Assembly (NCBI GenBank): GCA_024516155.1
Contig: JAJJXM010000025.1
Location: 62,001 to 126,000, forward strand
Direction of reading: 5' to 3'
From: Pyronema omphalodes
Taxonomy: Eukaryota > Ascomycota > Pezizomycetes > Pezizales > Pyronemataceae
DNA: 64,000 bases
Shown here: positions 55,301 to 64,000 of the stretch, in pieces
Layout: the number at the start of each line of letters is the position of its first letter
Position numbering within the stretch: position 1 is the first letter of the stretch
Notes under the pieces: model-generated
The model's database searches: none
The model's input: only the letters and a program-made list of their open reading frames with translations
Told to the model about the DNA's origin: nothing
Made by a program: the position numbers and the translations under genes

Positions 55301-56260
55301 CTCCTCCTCCTCCACGCCCTTCGCCAACGATCAGATACTATCCTACTGTACACGGACGGCTCTCAACTTGACGGCATAACAGGCGCAGGATACACCATCC
55401 CCCACGGGCTGCCACGACCTCTCGACTCCATAGTGCCCATGGGCGACAGAACAGAAGTCTTCGACGCGGAAGTTATGGCCATCCACGAAGGACTCCGGAC
55501 ATGCCTGACACATATTCGACGCAACGACCTATACGACAAACACATCCACGTTTTTACCGAAAACCAAGCCGCGATACGTCGAGCCTCTCACCTCCGTCGA
55601 GGCCCCGGCCAGGAGCTCGCCTGGGCCATCCACAACACCGCTCACGACCTTCACACTTACGGTACCTCAATTACCATCCACTGGGTCCCAGGACACACTA
55701 GCGTCCCCGGAAACGAAGCCGCCGACGAACTGGCCCGACAGGCGACAACAGTACCGCCACGCCGACGAATACCGATATCCCTCACTTGGCTGCGCCGCCG
55801 CGCTCGAGAGAGGTACACCGAAGACTGGGCTACCTGGTTCACCTCTTCCCCCCGACCGCGCACGTACACCGCCACACACCGCCGCACAATGGACACTGCG
55901 TACACCGAAAACCCCCGCTGGATATCAACTGCAATCCTGGGTCTTCGCACCGGCCACGGGTACTTCCTCAACTGCTTGGCCCACCCTCCATCCGACGCAT
56001 ACCCCTCCCGCAGCTGCAGCTGCCCAATCCATCCACCGCAGACGCCTCGACACCTCCTCCTGAGCTGCCCCGAATTCCAGGCCGCTCGCTCCACGCTCAG
56101 GAAGGACCTCAAACTCAGACAACACTCCCGGATCAACCTAAACACCATTCTGGACACCCCCTCCGGCACCAAGGCTCTTTCCACCTTTATCTCTGCAACC
56201 AAGGTTGCTACCTCGACCTGGGCACACTCCCGGCTAGAGAAGCCTCGCAGAAGGGGATAG
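52340..56260 (+). pseudogene. Family B ORF2, copy B2, one stop and an RNase H change
   Basis: The frame matches B0 end to end. A TAC codon has become TAG at 53384-53386, between the endonuclease and RT. In RNase H the FTDNQAA motif reads FTENQAA (near 55555), an Asp-to-Glu change at a catalytic position. YIDD and WVPGHTSVPGNEAADELARQ are intact. The end is TAG 56258-56260. The copy is therefore doubly impaired despite its fresh appearance. Confidence 0.9.
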
Positions 56261-57096
56261 ACCCCTACCGCTGACTACACTGACCGCAGTACCTTAGGAA
56301 CTTTCGCGCCCGCTGATTTTGCAGTGCTTTCTTACTTAGGATTTCTGTTTTTGTAAAAAAAAAAAAAAAAAAAAAAAAGGGGACAAGCAAAAGGGGAAGG
56401 GAGAAGAGGGAGAGGCGGAGAGAAAGGGAACGGGCACGCGGTGATGGGATCGGGCTGGGGTCGTTGCTTGGGTCTGCTTGGGGTTCGGGTGTTTTGAGTT
56501 TTCTTTTCTTTGTCTTTCAATTGTTTGTCTTACGGGTTGGAGTTGTTTTATGGTGCGGCGGGTGAGAAGGGAACGGATGGTGGAATGGTGCACAGGAAGG
56601 GAGATGAAGGGGACGGCAGGCGAGAGAGGGCAGACGAGTTTCTTTTGTACTTTCCTTTGTTTGGGTGCGACGATGTTTTTCTTATGTTCGGAGGGCGGGA
56701 GGAGTGCGAGGCGTTGCGAAAGGAGAGAGAGGGGCACGGGGAAGGGGCAGAGGAGGGCGGCGGGAGTTACCTTTTTCTTTTGTACGCGGAGGAAACAAAG
56801 GCGGTAAAATGGCTAAACATGGGAAGGGGAAGGGAGGAGCAAAGGGAGGAGCCCGGCGAGGCGGCCTCTGTGCAAGCAGGGCACTTGGAACATCAGACGC
56901 GCTTGGACAAGAAACCCCCGTAGTAACAGTGGGGACAGACCCCACAACCACAACGATCAAGAGGAGGAGACTGGTAGAGGTGGAGACTGGGTTTTTGCTT
57001 TTACATTTCTTTCTTCTTCTCTTTTGTATTTATCTGTCCCTTGTCATAACCTTCGGGTTGCAAACAAGTAATGAGAGAACAAACAAACAAACAAAC
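56261..57096 (+). other. Family B 3' UTR and tail of B2
   Basis: No gene is seen. The A-tract at about 56355-56378, purine-rich stretch, G-run cluster, hairpin 57048-57059 and (CAAA)n tail are as in B3. Confidence 0.8.
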
Positions 57097-57196
57097 ACGA
57101 GTTTTGGCTTACCCCACCTCACGAAATGTCGCCAAAACAACGACAGAACAACGCCCGACGATCGAAACGGTCCGAAAACGCGTACAATGTTCTAGC

Positions 57197-59189
57197 TTTA
57201 TTTATTTATTTATTAACTCATACACGCATCCAACCGTAAGGTTATGGCGGAATCTACAGTAAATACAAAATTAAGAAACCCGGGTGTCAGGCCAGGCTCT
57301 CACTGGGTATGCCCCAGAGCTTGTCGTTAGGGTGTGGGGTTGTAGACCCCCAAGTCTCGTTATGCTTTTGTTCGTCAAGCGTCGTCTGTTCCAGGAGCCC
57401 TGTACGCTCGGAGGCCACCTCGCCGGGTCGTTCCCCCATTTCCTCCACCCTTCCCCTCCCGTTTTTAACCATTTTTCCGCCTTTATTTCCCCCACAAAGC
57501 AAAAACAAAACCAAAGCAAAGTTAAACAGCCGCCGGGCCACCTACGCCCCCACTCTCCTCTCCTCTCTCAACTCCTCCGCCGGTGTCTTCTGACTCTTTG
57601 CCCTTTGAGACACCCGGGCCCGCCCTGCCCCTCTTCTCCTCCCCTCTCTCCCCTTCTCCTTCCTTCTTCCTCAGCCTTCTCGCTGCTCCCCCTCGCCTCT
57701 CTCCCCTTCTTGTCGGTGGTGTTGTCAGTCCAAGATTGCCATTCCCCAGCACAATCTGGACGTTGATGCCTCCGCTCTTGACGACTTCTGCCCAAGTCTT
57801 CTTTGCAGAGGGGGTTGTCGTTCTGGGTTGGTGGGTATTCTTTCCCCGGCCACCATTCTTTGTTGTAGGGGTCTGGCTGGGTGTCGCTGCCGTCGGTCTC
57901 GTCTCCTGCGCTCTCTGCTTCTTCCTCTGTGTAGCCTTTGCCTCCACAGTCTTCCATCCGTTGGTCTCAGCAGGGGCAGTGCTTGGGGCGTCGGGTAGAG
58001 GTGTGTCCTGAGCAGATGAACTGTCAGGGTGAGGTTCCGATGTCGCTTCGGTCTATGTGATTGCGAGGAGAGGTAGGGGGGACTTAAGCTTGAGGGCATC
58101 CAGCTTGTCCTGGGCGGCGGTAGTCGCATGTTTTGAGTGCATCAGGCTTCGCACCGGTGATGCAGCTCTCGGTTTGTGGTTGACCGGTACTCTGGTCGTT
58201 GGCGATGTGGGTTCGGTGTTCTGATCGCTTCCCCTTCGCTTTCTCTTGCCAGGAGGGTTGCGAACAGCGTCCAGGACATCCTGAATGTCATGTTGGACAA
58301 CGGACAGTTGCATAGTCATCTCTTCCATCGCGGAGGAAGAGGCCGTGAGGTTCGGTGAGGGGGGCGCCCAAATGACTTGTTGCTGTTCGTCGATTTTCTT
58401 CGTCAGGGCGTCCACAGCAGCCTTGAGGGCTGCTGTTTCTGCCTGTGTAGAGACGTATGCTTCGCGCAGCGTCGCGTTTTGTAAAGCAGATCGTTAAATT
58501 TCGTCATCATGACGTCGAATCTGCCGTGTATCGCATCGTTGTTGTTGCGTATGGATTCCTCGAGTGTATTGAAGCGTCGCTGTGTGTCCTGATAGGTCTG
58601 GTGTACCCCCAGGTAGCTGGCTCCTTTGAACTCGGTCCAGTTGTCTGCAAACAGTTGGTCAAGGGTGGCATAGTTGTCATTATGCGAGGCTGCCTCATTA
58701 ACTGCAGATACTATTTGACGACGGTATTTACTGAACAGGCTCGGTTCAGTTGTCGCCTGTTTCTGTTTTGTTGAAGCCGAAGGAACTGGTGGTCCTGCCA
58801 AGACCACGCTCTGGAAGGGCTTTCCAGCGAAGTTTCCATCAACTTCATCAACTTTTCCATCTCTTCCATCATAAGTAGGAATGGATCCATCATGAGGAGG
58901 GTTGGCTAGAACGTTGTACGCATTTTCGGACCGTTTCGATCGTTGGGCGTTGTTCTGTCGTTGTTTTGGCGACATTTCGTGAGGTGGGGTAAGCCAAAAC
59001 TCGTGAAAACTCTGATTTTGCGACAAAAGTCAACAAAAACGACGTAGAATTCCCTGAAAATTCAGAGAATAACGTAACAGAGTGCTGCGAATCCGAATCC
59101 GATGAGAAAACCGGGGGTTTCGGTGCTCGTTGTTGAGAATGCAGGGGGGGGGTCGCCGTTGCCGTGTGGTGTTGTCAGCAAGTGGGTGC
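57197..59189 (-). mobile_element. Family C element C4, minus strand, A-type tail
   Basis: The complete element is in reverse: tail (TAAA)n at 57197-57212, hairpin 57232-57243, 3' module, ORF, 5' UTR and the C-tract (G-run at 59144-59152), then ACGGCAACGG. About 20 additional bases (59168-59189) separate the conserved 5' terminus from the duplication at 59190-59202. Confidence 0.9.
57522..58975 (-). pseudogene. Family C ORF, copy C4, frameshift and stop
   Basis: The frame starts at ATG 58975 (MSPKQRQNNAQRSKRSE) and is closest to C2 in the variable segment (HNDNYATLDQLFADNWTEF). A small deletion near 58475-58490 shifts the frame before AKHTSLHRQKQ. In the correct frame a TAG stands at 58053-58055, after PLPLLAIT. 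The rest, through TWAEVVKSGG, is open to TAA 57522-57524. Confidence 0.83.
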
Positions 59190-60924
59190 ACAATGTTCTA
59201 GCCGACCTTCCTCATGATGGATCTACTCCTACTTTTGATGGAAGAGATGGAAAAGTTGATGAAGTTGATGGAAATTCCGCTGGAAAGCCCTTCCAGAGCG
59301 TGGTCTTGGCAGGATCACCGGTTCCTTCGGCTTCAAGACAGCAGCAACAGGCGACAACTGAACACAGCCGGTTCAGAACCTACCGTCGCTTCTTCGTATC
59401 TGCAATTAACGAGGCAGTTGCAGTTGATGACGACTATGACACCCTAGATCAACTGTTTGAAAACAACCACGCGGGACTCACTGGAGCCAACTTCCTGGGG
59501 ATACAACAAATCCACCGGGACACACAGCGACGCTTCAATAGCCTCGATGACACCATACGCAACAACAGCGATGAGATGCGTCACAGATTCGACGTCATGA
59601 TGACGAACTTCGACATTCTGACCGGCGAAAACACGAAGCTGCGCGCAGCATACGACTCTACACAGGCAGAGACAGCAGCTCTCAAGGCTGCTGTGCACGC
59701 CCTGACGAAGAAAATCGACGAACAGCAACAAGTCATTTCGGCTCCCCCCTCACCGAACCTCACGGCCTCTTCCCCAGCGATGGAAGAGATGACTATGCAG
59801 CTCTCCGTCGTCCAACATGACATTCAGGATGTCCTGGACGCTGTTCGCAACCCTCCTGGCAAGAGAAAGCGAAGGGGAAGCGACCAGAACACCGAACCCA
59901 CCTCACCGACAAACAGACGACCGGTGAACCAAAAACCGAGAACGGCATCACCGGTGCGAAGCCTGATGCACTCAAAACATGCGACTACCGCCGCCCAGGA
60001 CAAGCTTGATGCCCTCAAGCCTATGTCCCCCCTACCTCTCCTCGCGATCACGTCGACCGAGGCGACACCGGAACCTCACCCTGACAGTCCATCTGCCCAG
60101 GACACACCTCTACCCGACGCCCCAAGCACTGCCCCTGCTGAGACCGACGGATGGAAGACTGTGGAGGCAAAGGCTACACAGAGCAAGAAGCAGAAAGCGA
60201 AGGAGACGACACCTACGGCAGCGACACCCAGCAAGACCCCTACAACATAGAATGGTGGCCGGGGAAAGAATACCCACCAACCCAGAACGACAACCTCCTC
60301 TGCAAAGAAGACTTGGGCAGAAGTCATCAAGAGCGGAGGCATCAACGTCCAGATTGTGCTTGGGAATGGCAATCTTGGACTGACAACACCACCGATAAGA
60401 AGGGGAGAGAGGCGAGGGGGAGCAGTGAGAAGGCTGAGGAATCAGGAGGGAGAAGGGGAGAGAGGGGAGGAGAAGAGGGGCAGGGCGGGCCCGGGTGTCT
60501 CAAAGGGCAAAGAGTCAGGAGACACCGGCGGAGGAGGTGAGAGAGGAGAGGAGATTGGGGGCACGGGTGGCCCGGCGGCTGTTTAACTTTGCTTTGGTTT
60601 CGTTTTTGCTTTGTGGAGGAAATAAAGGAGGAAAAATGGTTAAAAATGGGAGGGGAAGGGAGGAGGAAAGGGAGGAGCCCGGCGAGGCGGCCTCTGTGCA
60701 AGCAGGGCACTGGAACAGCAGACGCGGTTGGACAACAGGACCACCGAAGTAATAGTGGGGACAGGACCACAAAATCACAGCCTAAGGGAGGATCAGCGAA
60801 GGTAGAGACGGGACTTTGTTTTGTTTTTGCTTTTGACTTTCCATGTACTATAAACCTGTACCCTCGTCATAACCAATAAGGTTGCATACGAGTAATGAAT
60901 AAACAAACAAACAAACAAACAAAC

Positions 60925-61174
60925 GAGGTCGATAGTTGTAAATAGCAAAGCGACGGAGGGAGGTCGATAGTTGTGAATAGCAAAGCGGCGGAGGGAGGTC
61001 GATAGTTGTGAATAGCTGAGTGTTGTGGAGGGAGGTCGATAGTTGTGAATAGCTGAGTGTTGTGGAGGAATAGCAAAGCGGCGGAGGGAGGTCGATAGTT
61101 GTGAATAGCTGAGTGTTGTGGAAGAATAGCAGCGGCAGGAGGTCGATAGTTGTGAATAGCAAAGCGGCGGAGGG
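60925..61174. repeat. 35-bp minisatellite, middle block
   Basis: The units and variants are the same as at 18290-18722. It lies between the C5 tail and A4. Confidence 0.88.
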
Positions 61175-61827
61175 TCCCAGGACATACCGACATACCCGGG
61201 AATGACCAAGCCGACCTCCTCGCCAAAACTGCAACCACCCTAACTCCCCCCTCTTCGCTACCGGTCTCCCTGTCCTGGATACACCGACAGATTCACAATC
61301 AGTACATCCAAGACTGGACGACCTGGTACTCCTCCGCGCCGAAACTTAAAACATACGACGCCCCACACCGTCGACGCCTCGACCATGCCTACACGGCCCT
61401 ACCACGCAAACTATCAACCGCAATCTTGGGATTGCGAACCGGACACGGTTATTTTTTGGACTGCCTTGCTCATCCCCCCACCGCCCAATACCCCTCCCGC
61501 TCGTGCTCATGCCCCCTTCACCCTCCGCAATCCCCCAAACATCTCATTCTCTCGTGCCCCCACTTCACTTCCCAACGGACCGAACTGCGACGCACACTGA
61601 AAATCCCACGACGACGACACCTCACACTACCGACAATCTTACACACCACCGCCGGAACCAAAGCACTGTCCGCTATGATCTCAGAGACCAAGATAGCGAC
61701 TGCGGAGTGGGCTCACGCAAGGTTAAGTAAACTCCCCGCTGAGGAGGACACATCTGCTACGCTGACAACAGACTGGGGGACGCTGCTGGACCTGACGGAC
61801 GAGCACGCGGTTACCTCTAATAATTAA
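61175..61827 (+). pseudogene. Family A ORF2 C-terminus, copy A4
   Basis: The frame begins within the RNase H motif (VPGHTDIPGNDQADLLAK) and ends at TAA 61825-61827. It includes the Trp-rich region and the knuckle CSCPLHPPQSPKHLILSC. There is no native start and no catalytic domain is complete. It differs from A3 at only a few positions, for example IHRQIHNQY against IRRQIHDQY. Confidence 0.88.
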
Positions 61828-62609
61828 AAAAAAAAATTATAATAAAAAGAAGTCGGAGGAGGACGAAGGGAGGGAGAAGCGGGAGGCGAGAGCGGAGAGA
61901 GAGACGGGGGAGAGGGGAGATGGAGGAAGCGGACGATGACGAGGAGAGAGTGGAGACGGGAGAGTGGGAGAGCGGAGGCGTGGTTGTTGTGGAGAATGGA
62001 GTGTTGTGTTTTTTCTTTTTTGAAACGGGAATGAAAGTGAAGCGAGGAGTCGAGGGAGAGGAGAGACGCGGTAGAGACGGACGGGAGGAGCACGAATGAG
62101 GCGAGTGCGAGATGGTGACGCGGAGAGAAGTGGACGGAGTGGGACGATGGACGGCTGGCGAGCGGAGAGGGAGGAGCGTGGTGAAGGGCGAGGGGAGGGA
62201 CGTAGAGTAGGGTAGTGGCACAGGGGAGAGAGGTGCGGTGGGGGGGCGTTGACCCGGAGGAGTTATATCTTCTTTTCTTTTCTTTTGCTTGTTTGCTTTT
62301 GCTTTGTGGAGGAAATAAAGGTGGAAAAACGGTTAAAAAAGGGAGGGGAAGGGTGGAGGAAATGGGGGAACGACCCGGCGAGGTGGCCTCCGAGCGTACA
62401 GGGCTCCTGGAACAGACGACGCTTGACGAACAAAAAGCACAACGAGACTTGGGGGTCTACAACCCCACACCCTAACGACAAGCTCTGGGGCATACCCAGT
62501 GAGAGCCTGGCCTGACACCCGGGTTTCTTAATTTTGTATTTACTGTAGATTCCGCCATAACCTTACGGTTGGATGCGTGTATGAGTTAATAAATAAATAA
62601 ATAAATAAA
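61828..62609 (+). other. Family A 3' UTR and tail of A4
   Basis: No gene is seen. A short A-tract follows the stop, then a GA-rich stretch, the terminal module from about 62265, the hairpin and the tail. It nearly duplicates 50327-51106. Confidence 0.78.
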
Positions 62610-62610
62610 A

Positions 62611-63173
62611 GCAAAGCGGCGGAGGGAGGTTGATAGTTGTAAATAGCAAAGCGGCGGAGGGAGGTTGATAGTTGTAAATAGCAAAGCGGCGGAGGGAGGT
62701 CGATAGTTGTGAATAGCTGAGAGTTGTGGAGGAATAGCAAAGCGGCGGAGGGAGGTCGATAGTTGTGAATAGCAAAGCGGCGGAGGGAGGTCGAAAGTTG
62801 TAAATAGCAAAGCGGCGGAGGGAGGTCGAGAGTTGTGAATAGCAAAGCCGCGGAGGGAGGTCGATAGTTGTGAATAGCTGAGTGTTGTGGAGGGAGGTCG
62901 ATAGTTGTGAATAGCTGAGTGTTGTGGAGGAATAGCAAAGCGGCGGAGGGAGGTCGATAGTTGCGAATAGCTGAGTGTTGTGGAGGGAGGTCGATAGTTG
63001 TGAATAGCTGAGTGTTGTGGAGGAATAGCAGCGGCGGGAGGTCGATAGTTGTGAATAGCAAAGCGGCGGAGGGAGTTCAATGATTGTGAATAGCTGAGTG
63101 TTGTGGAGGAATAGCAGCGGCGGGAGGTCGATAGTTGTAAAGGGCTGATGATTGTGGAGGAATAGCGGCGGAG
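62611..63173. repeat. 35-bp minisatellite, right block
   Basis: The period is clear at its start, where GCAAAGCGGCGG recurs at 62611 and 62646. Basic 35-bp units alternate with longer ones containing AGCTGAGTGTTGTGGAGG. Units lack stop codons in all three minus-strand frames, which produces long spurious frames. Confidence 0.9.
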
Positions 63174-63247
63174 GGGGGGGGGGGGGTTGGTGTAATAATT
63201 AGGCGCGGGAAATAAAAAAAAAGATTACAAATGAAAATAAGAAGGCA
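63174..63247. other. G-run and A-rich spacer
   Basis: A long G-run (about 63174-63187) is followed by AT-rich sequence with an A-tract (near 63212-63221). I see no gene. It separates the minisatellite from the palindromic satellite. Confidence 0.6.
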
Positions 63248-64000
63248 GCTCGAGATTTCCTGCTGTGTTTAAGCGCCTCGCGGGATTATTCAGATTGATA
63301 ATACAATCCCGCGAGGCGTTTAAACATACGACGTTGCGCGCCAGCAAAACAGGATTAGAAATCTTGAGCTACGTAACGCTGTGTGTTTAAACGCCTCGGG
63401 GGATTATTCAGATTTTTAATCCTGCTTTGCTGGGTGTGTTTAAACACCTCGCGGGATTATTCAGATTGATGATACAATCCCGCGAGGCGTTTAAACATAC
63501 GACGTTGCGCGCCAGCAAAACAGGATTAAAAATCTGAATAATCCCGCGAGGCGCTTGAACACAGCAGGAAATTTGGTGATACCTAGCGTTGTGTGTTTAA
63601 CGCCTCGCGGGATTATTCCAATTGTTAATCCTGTTTTGCTGGCGCGCGACGTTGTATGTTCAAACGCCTCGCGGGATTGTATCATCAATCTGAATAATCC
63701 CGCGAGGCGTTTAAACATACGACGTTGCGCGCCAGCAAAACAGGATTAGAAATCTTGAGCTACGTAACGCTGTGTGTTTAAACGCCTCGCGGGATTATTC
63801 AGATTCTTAATCCTGTTTTGCTGGGTGTGTTTAAACGCCTCGCGGGATTATTCAGATTGATGATACAATCCCGCGAGGCGTTTAAACATACGACGTTGCG
63901 CGCCAGCAAAACAGGATTAAAAATCTGAATAATCCCGCGAGGCGCTTAAACACAGCAGGAAATTTGGTGATACCTAGCGTTGTTTTCTTAAACGCCTCGC
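63248..64000. repeat. Palindromic satellite with ~390-bp higher-order period
   Basis: The core TTTAAACGCCTCGCGGGATT and its reverse complement recur many times in alternating orientation, separated by short spacers such as ATTCAGATTGATGATAC. Blocks containing CATACGACGTTGCGCGCCAG recur between the core pairs. The arrangement repeats after about 390 bases (GCGAGGCG at 63311 and 63702; at 63482 and 63872). The array continues beyond the window, so copy number is unknown. Confidence 0.88.

Larger units (their letters stand above)
41219..57096 (+). mobile_element. Family B LINE copy B2, carrying A3
   Basis: The 5' terminus CACCACACAGCAACCGCTGA plus C-tract (41241-41248), 5' UTR, ORF1 (split by A3), ORF2 and 3' UTR are present, with hairpin 57048-57059 and a (CAAA)n tail ending at 57096. 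The right flank is the family C 5' UTR (ACGAGTTTTGGC). The left flank (41202-41220) does not match it, so no duplication can be assigned and the left boundary was probably rearranged. Confidence 0.87.
57126..60586 (+). pseudogene. Family C ORF, copy C5, split by C4 and one stop
   Basis: The pieces are 57126-57196 and 59203-60586. The 2006-base offset of the duplication restores the frame. The protein matches C1 closely (RQQQQATTEHSRFRTYRRFFV..., cited in part; GKRKRRGS). A premature stop TAG at 60248-60250 cuts it after SKTPTT. The frame is open again to TAA 60584-60586 with TWAEVIKSGG. Confidence 0.83.
57097..60924 (+). mobile_element. Family C element C5, split by C4; variant 3' end
   Basis: The pieces are 57097-57196 and 59203-60924. 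The first begins in the 5' UTR (ACGAGTTTTGGC), directly after the B2 tail, so the true 5' end is missing. The 3' end differs from all others: about 200 bases diverge, the hairpin (60871-60883) has an AATAA loop, and the tail is (CAAA)n after GAATAA. The right flank is minisatellite. The duplication ACAATGTTCTAGC around C4 lies at 57184-57196 and 59190-59202. Confidence 0.85.
61175..62609 (+). mobile_element. Family A LINE copy A4, 5'-truncated
   Basis: Only the last third of RNase H, the C-terminal knuckle, 3' UTR, hairpin (62569-62580) and (TAAA)n tail are present. It is flanked by AGCAAAGCGGCGGAGGG at 61158-61174 and 62610-62626. That sequence is itself a minisatellite unit, so the duplication length is approximate. 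The copy is very close to A3. Confidence 0.9.

Noticed and set aside
3..60250. RIP-like mutation as the cause of the premature stops
   Set aside because: Of seven clear nonsense changes, about four are C-to-T or G-to-A and they do not share a dinucleotide context. Related copies are otherwise nearly identical.
63248..64000. CRISPR-like array
   Set aside because: The repeats alternate in orientation, spacers are themselves repeated, and the window is eukaryotic.

Overview
This is eukaryotic, almost certainly fungal DNA (Basidiomycota is my best guess), made nearly entirely of retrotransposons nested inside one another. The fungal call is inference. The two autonomous LINE families have the endonuclease, reverse transcriptase, RNase H and C-terminal zinc-knuckle layout of Tad1-like fungal elements. 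The Ty3/gypsy element is a chromodomain-bearing chromovirus with a DCGA protease motif. The only cellular-type coding remnant resembles the C-terminus of a KDZ-type (Kyakuja/Dileera/Zisupton) transposase. There are no tRNA or rRNA genes and no intact non-transposon gene.

Three LINE-type families recur. Family A (copies A1-A4) and family B (B0-B3) are autonomous: ORF1 carries zinc knuckles and ORF2 carries EN-RT-RNaseH. In both, the ORF2 start codon overlaps the ORF1 stop codon in an 8-base ATGNNTAG/TAA motif. Family C (six copies) has one ~484-residue ORF1-like coiled-coil protein and no ORF2. Its 3' end is either the family A end, with a (TAAA)n tail, or the family B end, with a (CAAA)n tail. 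All three families share a C-tract motif at the 5' terminus, a polypurine 3' UTR and an AACC/GGTT hairpin next to the tail.

Layout. 1-3360 is A1, inserted in A2. 3361-8636 is A2, split by a 340-bp truncated tail at 4895-5234. 8637-18216 is the KDZ-like remnant, split by C1 (8880-17643), which itself contains B0 on the minus strand (9080-15832). B0 is the only copy with both ORFs intact and uninterrupted. 18290-18722 is a 35-bp minisatellite. 18723-22257 holds two family C copies head to head. 22258-41160 is a Ty1/copia integrase fragment (minus strand) split by a composite family B element (23052-40567), which carries a young gypsy chromovirus (31438-37843). About 41219-57096 is B2, carrying A3 (42113-51106), which carries C3 (46902-48891). 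57097-60924 is C5, split by C4 (minus strand, 57197-59189). 60925-63173 is the minisatellite again, split by A4 (61175-62609). From about 63248 to the end is a palindromic satellite with a ~390-bp higher-order period.

Most insertions are bounded by readable target-site duplications: 13-17 bp for LINE types and 5 bp for gypsy. These give a relative insertion order. In the four interrupted genes where I tested it (A3 ORF2, B2 ORF1, C5 ORF, B3 ORF2), removing the inserted length restores or preserves the host element's reading frame.
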